Assembly: GCA_958352885.1 (NCBI GenBank)
Contig: CATWQI010000004.1
Span: forward strand, 186,001 to 250,000
Direction: 5' to 3'
Source: an uncultured Duncaniella sp.
GTDB lineage: Bacteria > Bacteroidota > Bacteroidia > Bacteroidales > Muribaculaceae
Length of the DNA stretch: 64,000 nt
The notes below the pieces were generated by a model. The model was not told where the DNA came from and made no database searches. It saw nothing but the letters and a program-made list of their open reading frames with translations. Below are positions 25,385-33,803 of this stretch, piece after piece; position 1 is the first letter of the stretch, and each line of letters opens with the position of its first letter. The position numbers were made by a program, and so were the translations under genes.

Positions 25385-26755
25385 CTAAATATGCGGAATG
25401 CTTACGACAAAGGTTGTCCCTTCGCCGGGATATGATAGTACTTCTATTGTGCCGTTGTGCAGGCGTATGATTTTGAGGGCAAGAGCCATCCCTATGCCAT
25501 GTCCTTTCACGTTCTTGCTGTCTTCGCCTCTGAAGAAGAGGTTGAAAATCTTGTCGCGCTCACATTCCTGCATACCTTTGCCGGTATCTGACAATCGTAC
25601 TATCACGCTGTCTCCTATGTTGGAAATCTGTATTACTGAAGTGTGGTTGTCGGAATATTTGCAATTATTGTCAATAAGGTTGGATAATGCTATGGAGAGA
25701 AGATAGCGGTTGGCGGTAACGGTAATAAGACTGTCGTCATCCTCGTTGTCAAGAGCGAAAACAATCTCTATGTGATAATCGGGATGCCCTCGGAGTATAG
25801 TGTCTGTTATGTCGATCAGGAGCTCGTCAAGCCTTATCTCTTCCAATTTGATTTTATCCGGGCGATAGTCGGCTCGCGCAAGGTTCAGAAGCCCGTCGGT
25901 GAGTTGCGTCATTCCGTGGGCATCTGTCAGGGCATTACTGATAGCGGATTTGTATTGTTCGGGTGTGCGGTCTTTCTGTAGGGCAAGGTCAAGTTCGGCT
26001 ATTAATGCTGCCAATGGCGTTTTTATCTCATGAGACACGTTGCTTACAAAACTTTTCTGCGAAGAAAATGAGTTTTCCAGTCGTTCGAGCAGGGCATTGA
26101 AGACCATACTCAGTTCGTCGAGTTCATCATTCTCTTTTCTGATGGGAAGGCGTTGGTCAAGATGTGCTTCAGTGATACTGCCTGCCGTTTCCGCTATGCC
26201 TTTTACTGGTTTTAATGCCGAACGTGCAAGCATGTATCCGACAATTATAAGCAAAGAAAGCCCGACAATGAACAATACGGTCAATGTCAGGAGCAATTCG
26301 TGCATGTTTTTATGCCCGTAGCCGTCGTAGGCGGCAGCTGTCACGACGTAATCGTTGTCTCCAAAACGGTATAGGAGTCCGATGCCTTGATATCTGCCGG
26401 CGCGGATGTCTATTTCCTTCTCGGCAATTATTCTGTCAATCATGGCGCTATCTTCCTTTATTATATCGTTGTCGATGGCATCGTGGTACAGTATACGGAA
26501 ATCTGTGGTATAGACTGCGACTTCTACTTCGTTGATAAACGCCCTGTTATTAAGATATATCGATTGCATTGTCTCGGCGTCAACCTGCCCATTGAGAAAC
26601 AGATGAGCCTTGGTTATCGCTTCGCCTTTTAAATCGTGTGAAAAGGTCTGTGTGCGGTTGTGCTGGTTTATGATATATATAAGCGATAGGCATAGCAGAA
26701 ATACAGTGGCAGTGGCAACTGCATTGCGCAATGTAAGAGACGCCTTTATCTTCAT
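25385..26755 (-). CDS. Sensor histidine kinase of the magnesium module
   Basis: 456 residues. TM1 at about 12-28, a periplasmic sensor of about 120 residues, TM2 near 154-175, HAMP, then HisKA with an intact H box (SNVSHEIKTPL, His near 242) and HATPase with N box (LSNLIDNNCKY), G1 (DTGKGM) and G2 (GHGIGMALALKI). It overlaps the response-regulator gene by 4 nt. By position it probably senses divalent cation depletion and activates mgtA; that is inference. The sensor domain shows no acidic patch as obvious as in PhoQ. Confidence 0.9.
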   Translation of the reverse strand: MKIKASLTLRNAVATATVFLLCLSLIYIINQHNRTQTFSHDLKGEAITKAHLFLNGQVDAETMQSIYLNNRAFINEVEVAVYTTDFRILYHDAIDNDIIKEDSAMIDRIIAEKEIDIRAGRYQGIGLLYRFGDNDYVVTAAAYDGYGHKNMHELLLTLTVLFIVGLSLLIIVGYMLARSALKPVKGIAETAGSITEAHLDQRLPIRKENDELDELSMVFNALLERLENSFSSQKSFVSNVSHEIKTPLAALIAELDLALQKDRTPEQYKSAISNALTDAHGMTQLTDGLLNLARADYRPDKIKLEEIRLDELLIDITDTILRGHPDYHIEIVFALDNEDDDSLITVTANRYLLSIALSNLIDNNCKYSDNHTSVIQISNIGDSVIVRLSDTGKGMQECERDKIFNLFFRGEDSKNVKGHGIGMALALKIIRLHNGTIEVLSYPGEGTTFVVSIPHI

Positions 26756-27435
26756 GGTTCAATGGCAAGTAGAAAACCAATTCCCGGTTTGGTGTGGATG
26801 AGCTTGGTACCGTAGTCTCGGTCTATCTTCTTCCGGAGGTAATTGATATAAACATCAATGAAATTGGTACCCGTGTCAAAATGGGTATTCCATACCTTTT
26901 CGGCTATGTCGATACGGCTTATTACCTTTTCGGCATTTTCAACCATAAATACAAGGAGATTAAACTCCTTAGGGGTAAGTCTGATGTCGATACCGCCTCG
27001 GCTTACGCTATGTCTGTTCAGGTCTATGACAATATCTGCATATGTCAACCGCTCACATCTCTCTTCCTTATGACCTGTGCGTCTCATTAGGACTTTGATG
27101 CGTGCGTGAAGTTCGCGGAAATCAAAAGGCTTTACCATGTAATCATCTGCTCCGGAGTCAAATCCGTCAAGTTTGTCGTCCGTAGAGCCGAGTGCTGTCA
27201 GCATAAGAATCGGGATGTCTTGATTAATAGACCGAATCTCTCGGCATAACTCAAATCCATCAAGTTTTGGAAGTACAATGTCGGAGATTACCAAATCAAT
27301 ATGCGCCGATTGGAAGAGTCGTAACCCCATAATTCCGTCGTATGCGACAAAGGTATTGTATCCGGCTTCCTCAAGACCTGCTTTGAGTAAGTCGGCTACT
27401 CTTTTTTCATCTTCGACAATCAATATGCTCTCCAT
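26752..27435 (-). CDS. OmpR-family response regulator of the magnesium module
   Basis: 227 residues. The receiver domain has acidic pocket (VEDE), phospho-acceptor Asp near 52 (ISDIVLPKLDG), Thr near 80 (MLTALG) and Lys near 102 (VKPFDF). The winged-helix domain follows (RLTPKEFNLLVFMVENAEKVISR; FIDVYINYLRKKID). It precedes and overlaps the kinase gene. Likely target: the four phased repeats upstream of mgtA. The gene starts 26 bp after the tRNA-Pro terminator; no separate -7 box is visible in that gap, so its promoter is unresolved. Confidence 0.9.
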   Translation of the reverse strand: MESILIVEDEKRVADLLKAGLEEAGYNTFVAYDGIMGLRLFQSAHIDLVISDIVLPKLDGFELCREIRSINQDIPILMLTALGSTDDKLDGFDSGADDYMVKPFDFRELHARIKVLMRRTGHKEERCERLTYADIVIDLNRHSVSRGGIDIRLTPKEFNLLVFMVENAEKVISRIDIAEKVWNTHFDTGTNFIDVYINYLRKKIDRDYGTKLIHTKPGIGFLLAIEP

Positions 27436-27460
27436 AAGTTGAGACGATGGATTTTAGTAA

Positions 27461-27502
27461 TAAAAAAAGCTTGATTAATGTCTTTCGACTGTTAATCAAG
27501 CT
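27461..27502 (-). terminator. Terminator of tRNA-Pro
   Basis: AGCTTGATTAA (27468-27478) / TTAATCAAGCT (27492-27502), an 11-bp perfect stem with a 13-nt loop. On the minus strand it is followed by seven T residues. It lies between tRNA-Pro and the response-regulator gene. Confidence 0.8.
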
Positions 27503-27513
27503 CCTTGCTTTTG

Positions 27514-27587
27514 TCGGGGTGACTAGACTCGAACTAGCGACCTCACGCCCCCCAGACGCGTACTCTAACCAACTGAGCTACACCCCG
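27514..27587 (-). tRNA. tRNA-Pro (anticodon GGG)
   Basis: 74 nt on the minus strand. Acceptor CGGGGTG / CACCCCG, anticodon loop CTGGGGG (anticodon GGG), T-loop TTCGAGT, discriminator A at 27514. CCA is not encoded. Confidence 0.92.
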
Positions 27588-27606
27588 ATATTTCTGAAAA
27601 GCGATG

Positions 27607-27638
27607 CAAAGGTAGGCAGTTTTTTTGTAGCTTCCAAA
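27607..27638 (-). promoter_or_regulatory. Promoter for tRNA-Pro
   Basis: Minus strand -33 TTTG (27638-27635), 20 bp, -7 TACCTTTG (27614-27607). The box ends 19 bp before the mature tRNA. The region 27640-27920 holds no gene I can support. Confidence 0.8.
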
Positions 27639-27924
27639 TTTTTCGGATATAATTAACTGATGTTAACTTAAAATCGTATAAAACAAGGGTGAATGTTAAA
27701 TATTTTAAGAGATGCATGCAGCGAGTCACTCTAATTACTATACTTAATGCATGGCAAAATGATTCAATAAAATTGGCATGGGATGTGTTTTTTTGTCGAA
27801 CCGGAGCTAAGGAGGTTTCTTAGTAAATGGTATGAGATTGAGTATTCCTTACGCTTAAATATGTTTTTTGCTTCAGAATAAAATTCAATCTAAAAAAATA
27901 ATACAGTAGCTATGGAGAGAAATA

Positions 27925-27956
27925 TTTGGAGAATCCATAATTAATGATTAACTTTG
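27925..27956 (+). promoter_or_regulatory. Promoter for tRNA-Ser (GGA)
   Basis: -33 TTTG (27925-27928), 20 bp, -7 TAACTTTG (27949-27956). The mature tRNA begins 25 bp later. Confidence 0.82.
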
Positions 27957-27981
27957 CACCCGGTTAATAAATCAAGCCAAA

Positions 27982-28069
27982 GGAGTGATGCTCGAGTGGC
28001 TGAAGAGGCACGCCTGGAAAGCGTGTATACGTCAAAAGCGTATCGCGAGTTCGAATCTCGCTCACTCCG
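27982..28069 (+). tRNA. tRNA-Ser (anticodon GGA)
   Basis: 88 nt with the long variable arm of type II tRNAs. Acceptor GGAGTGA / TCACTCC, anticodon loop CTGGAAA (anticodon GGA), T-loop TTCGAAT, discriminator G. It marks the left border of the AT-rich array. Confidence 0.93.
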
Positions 28070-28107
28070 CAGATAAAGCTTTGAAAATCAAGCTTCTGTG
28101 ACATTAG

Positions 28108-28150
28108 CACCCAATTTTGTGCCCAAAACGCTCAAAGTTGGGTGTTTTTA
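28108..28150 (+). repeat. Left copy of the 43-bp inverted flank (terminator-like)
   Basis: Begins CACCCAA (28108-28114), ends TTGGGTG (28138-28144) plus TTTTT, with an inner TTTTG/CAAAA hairpin. The reverse complement of 38666-38708 matches it at 39 of 42 positions. It can act as a terminator for tRNA-Ser (GGA), and its inverted counterpart does the same for tRNA-Ser (TGA); whether it also marks an insertion boundary is open. Confidence 0.75.
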
Positions 28151-28210
28151 TATCTTGCGAGCCGGGCAAAGGGAAACGGCATTTTACAATCTTGTCAATG
28201 ACGCCGTCTG

Positions 28211-28297
28211 GGCGGCAATACCCCAATGGGCATATTTTACACCATCATCAAGAACGACAGCTATACTATAAAAAACCTTCGTGGGGATTCGTTCTAA
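28211..28297 (+). pseudogene. Possible 3' fragment of a decayed gene
   Basis: An uninterrupted 28-codon tail reading GGNTPMGIFYTIIKNDSY and on to a TAA at 28295; a stop lies just upstream in frame and the adjacent frame reads LVNDAVWAAIPQWAY, as a frameshifted remnant would. The family is not recognised. The 290 bp between the repeat and the first array gene hold nothing else. Confidence 0.2.
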
Positions 28298-28361
28298 TTA
28301 CATCTCCTCTCTTTAATAAACTATATTTCTTTCTTGCCAAGATAACGCCAGATGACTGTTT

Positions 28362-28712
28362 TTAATGATTGATTTTTATGAACCGAATAATCGAGGTATA
28401 AATCAGCAAACAGATTGAGTGAATGGCGTTCAGAAGCAGTGCGAAAAACCACCATGTCAGGCTGGCTCCATAGCGGCTATTGAACATGAGATTGTAACTC
28501 AATATGGCATTATAGGCTATCATCACAATCAGATTACCTAACGCTGCTCTCGGTCTGACCCTGTGACATAGCCATGCCGATAATAGCGACAGCGCATAAG
28601 CCGCACCGAGCAACGCTGTATCCTCGCTCCAGCCTCCTGTCATACAACTCACAATCGCCAATAGAAGGAGCACAAGCCATGCTATCCAAAATTGTTTATC
28701 GGTCAGTTTCAT
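28362..28712 (-). CDS. Array gene: small polytopic membrane protein with MKLTDK start
   Basis: 116 residues from the ATG at 28712; TTG at 28721 is possible. It opens MKLTDKQFWIAWLVLLLLAI and has about four membrane helices, a basic loop between helices 2 and 3, and ends in INH. The first 18 bases are the array junction core, shared with three other genes. Its start overlaps the end of the upstream gene, whose last codons are the same DNA in another frame. No family recognised; it is the last gene of the run, so a membrane immunity protein is plausible by context only. Confidence 0.65.
   Translation of the reverse strand: MKLTDKQFWIAWLVLLLLAIVSCMTGGWSEDTALLGAAYALSLLSAWLCHRVRPRAALGNLIVMIAYNAILSYNLMFNSRYGASLTWWFFALLLNAIHSICLLIYTSIIRFIKINH
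28695..28712 (-). repeat. Array junction repeat J1
   Basis: Minus strand ATGAAACTGACCGATAAA. It encodes MKLTDK for the downstream gene and, in another frame, the ..HETDR-stop end of the upstream gene. Similarity with J2 extends about 10 bp on each side (CTTGA..AC.. before; CAATTTTGGATA after). Confidence 0.85.
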
Positions 28713-29583
28713 GGTGTTCAAGGAGTTTTCGGGTTGAGTTTATGATGTCTTTCCATGACGCGCCTTCTATATCAAAAGACAGGGCGCGGGCATAATCCCA
28801 GTCAAGACCTTTGTCATCAGTAGCTTTCCGGGCGGGCAAAATATCCAAAGTGCGGCTGTCGTGTTTCAGAAGCACACCTGTGGAGTGTTGGTAAAGCTGT
28901 CGCCATGAGCGTTGTTTCATGGCTTTGATCAGTTCTGCGTTTTTCAGCTCCACATATTTGCCATGCAGACTTGCATGGAATATTTCCATGAGTGTATTCT
29001 CAAATTCCCCGTTACCACAGTCTATGGGGAGGAATTTAATCGGAAGACTCGCTGTGACATTATATACTGTAACAAATATATATTCTTTGTCGGTGCGGTA
29101 AATACGACACCTTCCAGTGCCATCCAACTCCAGGCAGCTGTCGTTGTATTTTCGATTGATTTTTCGCCATCTGTATAGTGCCAGAACAATCGCAGCGAGG
29201 ACGAATATTGTGACCGAACCATACGACGGGCCATCATAATATTCAAACACCGTCATATTATTCTCCTGGTTGTCTTTCTGATATACCACACCTATGCTGT
29301 CGCCAACGGCAAAACCATTGGCATGCATACCACCTTTATATGTTACACCGTTCACTGTAAAGTTGTAATGTATTATAGGACCACTGTTGCCTATATAGCC
29401 GATATTTGAAATCACAGTCGATGTATGTTCCGGATTTGCCGACAAAGCATTGTATTTGCGATTCTGGAAATATAGGCCCCCAATAAAAAAAGGCACAAGA
29501 ATCAGCAGCATAGCGCCAAATGGCAAGCGTGTCTCACCCCGCCGTCCAAAGAAAAACCGATATATTTTGCTGTCAGATTTCAT
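28696..29583 (-). CDS. Array gene: DUF3592-like membrane protein
   Basis: 295 residues. Two membrane helices (about 22-38 and 122-140) bracket an extracytoplasmic domain with DUF3592 features (STVISNIGYIGNSGP, YNFTVNGVTYKG, VGDSIGVVYQKDN). A cytoplasmic domain of about 150 residues follows and ends KLLEHHETDR. That end is the first junction read in another frame. The start overlaps the previous gene by 11 nt through a diverged junction (ATGAAATCTGACAGCAAA). An immunity role is inferred from context; I know no toxin partner. Confidence 0.65.
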   Translation of the reverse strand: MKSDSKIYRFFFGRRGETRLPFGAMLLILVPFFIGGLYFQNRKYNALSANPEHTSTVISNIGYIGNSGPIIHYNFTVNGVTYKGGMHANGFAVGDSIGVVYQKDNQENNMTVFEYYDGPSYGSVTIFVLAAIVLALYRWRKINRKYNDSCLELDGTGRCRIYRTDKEYIFVTVYNVTASLPIKFLPIDCGNGEFENTLMEIFHASLHGKYVELKNAELIKAMKQRSWRQLYQHSTGVLLKHDSRTLDILPARKATDDKGLDWDYARALSFDIEGASWKDIINSTRKLLEHHETDR

Positions 29584-30340
29584 CTTCTATTTGCTCTATA
29601 ACGATGCTGAAAAAAGTATTTGCTTTGCCCGGATAATCTCTTATATAGTCGCAAGCAATGTGATAGCTGCGGACAACATAATCATACGACGATTCAGACT
29701 CTTTCTGGTCACAGTACCAACTGTCGGAAGTGGATTCTATACGTCCGTTAACCAGCTTATAAACATCACCACCAAGAATAGGCTTGTTTGAATTAAAGTA
29801 CCCATTCGCTATTTTCAGCGCTTCTTTTCTCGGATATGCAAAACCATTAACGCCTAAGAGCTCAAGAGATACACTCTTTAATGTTCTATCACTTTTAGAC
29901 TTTTTAGAACTTAAACATAATGAAGCAATAAATCCCGTAAGCATAGATGGAATGAAGGAAACTATACTCCATAAAAATACTGCCACCAACGATATGCTGA
30001 ATGTAGAAAAACCAATATGTGTATCTGCTGAGACATCAACAGGAAGTGGCTTTCGATCCAAATAATCAAGAATAATTATAAATGCAAATATCGACGCAAA
30101 AGAAATAATGGAGTAAAAATAAGTTGACAGGCCAAGTTTCAGCCATTTAAGATATTTAGATACTTTCCAAGCAACCGTTTGCCCGACTAAATACGAAGTC
30201 AAAATAATACAACAAATAGGCATGGAGTCTCCATCCAATTCAAATCTACCCAAACAGACTTGCATGATACCTATGGTTGTAGCTGTTGACAATATTGCCA
30301 ATGCCTCAAATATCCAAAATCGTTTATCCGTCAGTTTCAT
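29573..30340 (-). CDS. Array gene: four-helix membrane protein with MKLTDK start
   Basis: 255 residues from the ATG at 30340; TTG at 30349 is possible. It opens MKLTDKRFWIFEALAIL, has about four membrane helices within the first 150 residues, and a soluble tail with a conserved-looking FAYPRKEALKIANGYFNSNK block and IESTSDSWYCDQKESE. The opening resembles the last array gene (MKLTDKQFWIAWL) and only that part is shared, so the leader and body evolve separately. No family recognised. Confidence 0.65.
   Translation of the reverse strand: MKLTDKRFWIFEALAILSTATTIGIMQVCLGRFELDGDSMPICCIILTSYLVGQTVAWKVSKYLKWLKLGLSTYFYSIISFASIFAFIIILDYLDRKPLPVDVSADTHIGFSTFSISLVAVFLWSIVSFIPSMLTGFIASLCLSSKKSKSDRTLKSVSLELLGVNGFAYPRKEALKIANGYFNSNKPILGGDVYKLVNGRIESTSDSWYCDQKESESSYDYVVRSYHIACDYIRDYPGKANTFFSIVIEQIEDEI
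30323..30340 (-). repeat. Array junction repeat J2
   Basis: Minus strand ATGAAACTGACGGATAAA; one base differs from J1 and J4. The upstream gene ends ..LDNYETDG-stop across it. Confidence 0.85.
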
Positions 30341-31004
30341 AATTGTCAAGATAGGTTGTTAGTCGAGTAAAAGAAGATTTCATATTATCTGTGAAATCTT
30401 CTTTTTTCACGATTCGTTGGTACATTCGTTTAACGTTTTCGTAATCATCGTTATTGGAGAGTTTGGCAGAAATTAGTCCAACCATACAATGAGTATCAAG
30501 ACCGGAACAATATGGACTATATTGTTCTATTGGCATAGTATTGAATAGCCGGTCTATTGAATCGATACTGTCATATTGAGAGAGAAAATCCAATGCAATA
30601 GGAAGTAATGGAGACAGCCCCATATCAAGCCGATTGTAGTCGTCATACTCATTGTCTGAAAGAATAAAGCGGTCTGTTTTGGCAACCTGCATTTTCCATC
30701 TTAAATCCGGATTAAATCCTTGCAGTTTTATTCTTTGAAGCAATAAAAGGTTTATAAATGCAGAATGGTTCAGAGTAAAGCCACAGTCATTGCAGATTGT
30801 AGTTATCTCTCCATAGTCCACACTGACATACGGAAATATGTTTACCTCAAACCCCCATGAACAATAAGTAAAGAATATTCCATCAGTACGACTGCCGACT
30901 TTTCGACTCAACGCAAATCGACCTCTGAGAATCTTGAAACCGTTAGCAGCGGCGAATGGCTCCAAGATGGAGAAAATATGCTTTTTAACGTCCTGTATCT
31001 TCAT
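30324..31004 (-). CDS. Array gene: DUF4304-like soluble protein
   Basis: 226 residues from the ATG at 31004 (a GTG lies at 31010). The N-terminal 90 residues (KIQDVKKHIFSILEPFAAAN, LSRKVG, FFTYCSWGFEVNIFPYVSV) follow the pattern of DUF4304-type proteins: an amphipathic helix, then a beta-sheet core. The rest is helical. It ends LDNYETDG through junction J2. DUF4304 proteins are frequent beside polymorphic toxins and are treated as immunity proteins; this one has no toxin nearby. Confidence 0.55.
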   Translation of the reverse strand: MKIQDVKKHIFSILEPFAAANGFKILRGRFALSRKVGSRTDGIFFTYCSWGFEVNIFPYVSVDYGEITTICNDCGFTLNHSAFINLLLLQRIKLQGFNPDLRWKMQVAKTDRFILSDNEYDDYNRLDMGLSPLLPIALDFLSQYDSIDSIDRLFNTMPIEQYSPYCSGLDTHCMVGLISAKLSNNDDYENVKRMYQRIVKKEDFTDNMKSSFTRLTTYLDNYETDG

Positions 31005-31006
31005 AA

Positions 31007-31576
31007 TCACATCCTGTTTATGGTGGCGTGAGGCATCAGAACCTTTGATAAATCAATACCTCCGCGAAAATCTACGTCAGTAAGACTGGCTTCGGAAAAG
31101 TCAACATCCTCCAATCGTCCTTTATTAGACACTAAAAATGACAATTTATTCCCATAATAATAGTTGTCGAACTTCGGCCCGCAAAACACGCATCCATAAA
31201 TCTTTCCGACAAATTTGCACTTTGAAAATGACGCGGCAATGAATGTGGTATTGAAGTCGCAGTTAATAAACGTGCAACCACTGAAATCTGCAATTCCAAG
31301 ACTTCTTAATTTGACATTTTCAAACGTGCAACCAATATAGACAGTTTTCCGCAACAAGACCAAAGTCCGTCCACCCATAGAGAAATGTTGTAACTTACCG
31401 CCATTGAAAACACATTCTATAAATCGACACCCTCTTGCAAGGACATCGGAAAAATCACATCCAAGAAATCGACATCGCTCAAATCTCTTTTTAGTCCACC
31501 ACACGGCAACACCACCATTGCAGAATGAGACGCGCTTAAAAATTTGATTGCTATATCGTTTATCAGTCAGTTTCAT
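31007..31576 (-). CDS. Array gene: pentapeptide-repeat protein with MKLTDK start
   Basis: 189 residues from the ATG at 31576. After MKLTDKRYSNQIFKRV comes a run of A/C-(D/N)-(L/F)-x-x pentapeptide-like repeats (CRFLGCDFSDVLARGCRFIECVFNGGKL; GCTFENVKL; DFSGCTFINCDF; ASFSKCKFVG), predicting a right-handed beta-helix. Unusually rich in Cys. Such repeats occur in immunity and DNA-mimic proteins. The start overlaps the upstream gene end (HHETD-stop). Confidence 0.75.
   Translation of the reverse strand: MKLTDKRYSNQIFKRVSFCNGGVAVWWTKKRFERCRFLGCDFSDVLARGCRFIECVFNGGKLQHFSMGGRTLVLLRKTVYIGCTFENVKLRSLGIADFSGCTFINCDFNTTFIAASFSKCKFVGKIYGCVFCGPKFDNYYYGNKLSFLVSNKGRLEDVDFSEASLTDVDFRGGIDLSKVLMPHATINRM
31559..31576 (-). 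repeat. Array junction repeat J3
   Basis: Minus strand ATGAAACTGACTGATAAA; preceded by CTTGAGCACC as in J1 (CTTGAACACC) and followed by CGATATAG. The upstream gene ends ..FLEHHETD-stop across it. Confidence 0.85.
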
Positions 31577-32225
31577 GGTGCTCAAGGAATTTATAAGCTG
31601 GCAATTTTTTTACTTTGGGGTCGGAGGAGTTAAGGACAACATTCTTGACTATTCTGCGCTTGTTTGATTCAAATTCAAGAAGTTTTGACAGAGTTGTATC
31701 TTTATCGCCGTACCAATAGTTAAATATCTTTGTGTCCCAACCGGATATTTGATTTTTAATCTGTATATAGACATCTTTTATTACATCTATGCTGTTGAGA
31801 TAAAGAGCAATTCCATATATCAACTCGTATATCTTCATTTGAAGTACAAAGTTGGTTTGGGTGGACTTGTTGGTTGCTATAATTTCATATAAAACCCGTA
31901 CAAAATCCGCGGCTGGGTTGCTTCCGCTCAACAATGGAAATTGCGTGCTGCATCTGTCAATGATATTTGTACTGTCAGACAAATATATGTCAAGACCGTT
32001 GTCATCTACCAACGGTTGAAGCAATAAAGGATCATCTATGCAACTTTTCAGGGTGGAACGCCATAACGGATATATCGTAAAAAATAGTTTGTAATCCCGA
32101 TTCGGAACTTTGACAAATGTCAAGCCTACCAAAATACACTCAACCTTATGGACATAACTTTTAGATGTAATGCCCTTTAAGTTGAACACTGCACACAGTT
32201 GTTTTGATAATTCCTTATTCTCCAT
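31563..32225 (-). CDS. Array gene: soluble protein, no family recognised
   Basis: 220 residues from the ATG at 32225, inside the preceding gene end (IEYGE-stop / MENKEL). No signal or membrane helix; a mixed alpha/beta pattern, with a hydrophobic helix (KIYELIYGIALYLNSIDVIK) near residue 140 and a KWGxxD-like stretch (SGWDTKIFNYWYGDKD). It ends KFLEHHETD across junction J3. Probably cytoplasmic; immunity role inferred from position alone. Confidence 0.55.
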   Translation of the reverse strand: MENKELSKQLCAVFNLKGITSKSYVHKVECILVGLTFVKVPNRDYKLFFTIYPLWRSTLKSCIDDPLLLQPLVDDNGLDIYLSDSTNIIDRCSTQFPLLSGSNPAADFVRVLYEIIATNKSTQTNFVLQMKIYELIYGIALYLNSIDVIKDVYIQIKNQISGWDTKIFNYWYGDKDTTLSKLLEFESNKRRIVKNVVLNSSDPKVKKLPAYKFLEHHETD

Positions 32226-32772
32226 ACTCAATGTTTTGGTTTAATGCGTATTCTTTGGCTTTCTCTTTATCAAACGAATAATCAAGGGGGAGTATTGCCA
32301 CGCCATCCTCTGTTGTTTCGCCATTATAGAAATCTCCGTAAATCACAATCGCCCCGATTGAGTCCAACGGAGTGAAGGATTTTGGATGAACAAACTGATA
32401 TCGCTGTTTCTCTACTTCAAGCAGCCCCTTCTTCTCATAAAGAATGGCACTGTCGAACCCTATAATTTCCGACGACTCCTTTATGATATATTTGTCCGTT
32501 TCACAATACACGGCATCAAATGTCAGGAATGTAAAGATTATGCCTGCAATCGAGAGAAGTATCCAACAAAAGGCATATATCCGAGAAATAGTATTATACA
32601 CCGCATTTTTACCGTGGATAAAATATACCGCACAACCTGACAGAGCGGTAATCCCAAACAATACATAACCCAACCGCCAACGCAACTGCAAACTGTTCAA
32701 CACCACAACGAGGAACAGCGCCAGCATCACGGCATGAAAAGCCACCAACAATATCTTTTGCCACCGCTTCAT
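32215..32772 (-). CDS. Array gene: four-helix membrane protein
   Basis: 185 residues. It opens MKRWQKILLVAFHAVMLALF, and has four membrane helices up to about residue 95 and an exported-looking domain (DKYIIKESSEIIGFDSAILYEKKG; ...IEYGE). The opening resembles another array gene at 36637 (MKRCQKIVSYSIAIGF), a second kind of shared start. It abuts the next upstream gene by 1 bp. Family unknown. Confidence 0.6.
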   Translation of the reverse strand: MKRWQKILLVAFHAVMLALFLVVVLNSLQLRWRLGYVLFGITALSGCAVYFIHGKNAVYNTISRIYAFCWILLSIAGIIFTFLTFDAVYCETDKYIIKESSEIIGFDSAILYEKKGLLEVEKQRYQFVHPKSFTPLDSIGAIVIYGDFYNGETTEDGVAILPLDYSFDKEKAKEYALNQNIEYGE

Positions 32773-32773
32773 A

Positions 32774-33208
32774 TTACTTTCTATAAAACTGTGGATTTAT
32801 AAATATCTGAATCAAATAAACTAATAAGAAAACCAAAACTACATCAAAAATGGCTATGACGTAAATCTCACCTGCTCCACTAAATAGATACAGTGAAATA
32901 AAATATGGTATAAAGTTTATGGGATTCTCTGTATGGAACATCACATACAATAAGAAAGGGTAAAGAAAGAGAGTCAACGAAGAATATATCTTATAAGCAA
33001 TAGGACGAGTTCTGATAGCTTTATAGTAAAATATCAGTATCATTATCGCAAAAATAATACGTCCATAGAGATAAGAAATATGAAGAACATTATGAGATAT
33101 ATCATCAATACCCGCATCCGGCAGTATCGGGGATAGAAATAGCATCAATAAAAATACCACTACGATTAAGTATGGTATATATTTGAGTATAACGGAACTG
33201 TTGTTCAT
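32774..33208 (-). CDS. Array gene: polytopic membrane protein
   Basis: 144 residues, AT-rich and almost entirely hydrophobic, with about four to five membrane helices (IPYLIVVVFLLMLFLSPIL; GRIIFAIMILIFYYKAI; YPFLLYVMFH; VIAIFDVVLVFLLVYLIQI). No recognisable domain. It begins 32 bp after the next upstream gene. Could be an immunity protein against a membrane-acting toxin; inference only. Confidence 0.5.
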   Translation of the reverse strand: MNNSSVILKYIPYLIVVVFLLMLFLSPILPDAGIDDISHNVLHISYLYGRIIFAIMILIFYYKAIRTRPIAYKIYSSLTLFLYPFLLYVMFHTENPINFIPYFISLYLFSGAGEIYVIAIFDVVLVFLLVYLIQIFINPQFYRK

Positions 33209-33240
33209 AACTGAAAGAATTTCATATTTCTACTTATCAT

Positions 33241-33480
33241 TTAGTTGGCTATTAAAATCAGAAAAACCGCAAAAACAAGGAAGCCGAGAAAACCGTTGGC
33301 AAGGTTGTTGTCGGCATGGTCTATGTTGCTGAAATCGTCCGAACCATAACGGATTTGCTTATACGATACTTTCCGTCCTCTATGGAACAGTCGCAGACAT
33401 CCATATCGAAGCCCGGCTCCGATATGCAGAATTGCACTGCCAAACCATGAACGAATAAATATCTCAGCTATAAATTCCAT
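33241..33480 (-). CDS. Array gene: small membrane protein
   Basis: 79 residues: an N-terminal hydrophobic segment (EIFIRSWFGSAILHIGAGL), a basic middle (RLFHRGRKVSYKQIRYGS), and a C-terminal membrane helix (GFLGFLVFAVFLILIAN). No family recognised. It is preceded 9 bp upstream by the next array gene. Confidence 0.45.
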   Translation of the reverse strand: MEFIAEIFIRSWFGSAILHIGAGLRYGCLRLFHRGRKVSYKQIRYGSDDFSNIDHADNNLANGFLGFLVFAVFLILIAN

Positions 33481-33489
33481 ATTATTTAT

Positions 33490-33789
33490 TCATTCAAAAC
33501 CTACGGTTAATGCTTTAACGGTATAATTCCAACCCATGATATATAAAAAACACATCAGAGCGATATTTATAAAAAGAATCACAAGCAAAGCAGTTCCTGC
33601 CTCTTTATACTTGTTCCCGAACGCAAAAAACACATTTGCCGTCTGTGCGAATATCAGCAATATATCTGCGACTAACAGACACCAATTAATCTTAGTCGTC
33701 CCTCCCGCAAAAAGAACAGCGAAAGAAAAGAAGAACATAATCGCAAACAATACGACAATTATCCATTTTGCCCGATAAACCAGTTTCAT
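33490..33789 (-). CDS. Array gene: three-helix membrane protein
   Basis: 99 residues, about three membrane helices (IIVVLFAIMFFFSFAVLFAGG; LLVADILLIFAQTANVFFAF; ALLVILFINIALMCFLYIMG). Its start MKLVYRAK is embedded in the end of the previous gene through the second junction type (GGAGGC..GCAATGAAA). No family recognised. Confidence 0.55.
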   Translation of the reverse strand: MKLVYRAKWIIVVLFAIMFFFSFAVLFAGGTTKINWCLLVADILLIFAQTANVFFAFGNKYKEAGTALLVILFINIALMCFLYIMGWNYTVKALTVGFE

Positions 33790-33803
33790 TGCCCGCCTCC
33801 TTT
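33784..33803 (-). repeat. Second-type junction repeat (copy 1)
   Basis: Minus strand AAAGGAGGCGGGCAATGAAA. The copy at 36632-36651 differs at two bases. It encodes the upstream C-terminus KGGGQ-stop and provides a GGAGG ribosome-binding site at 8 bp from the next ATG. Confidence 0.7.
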
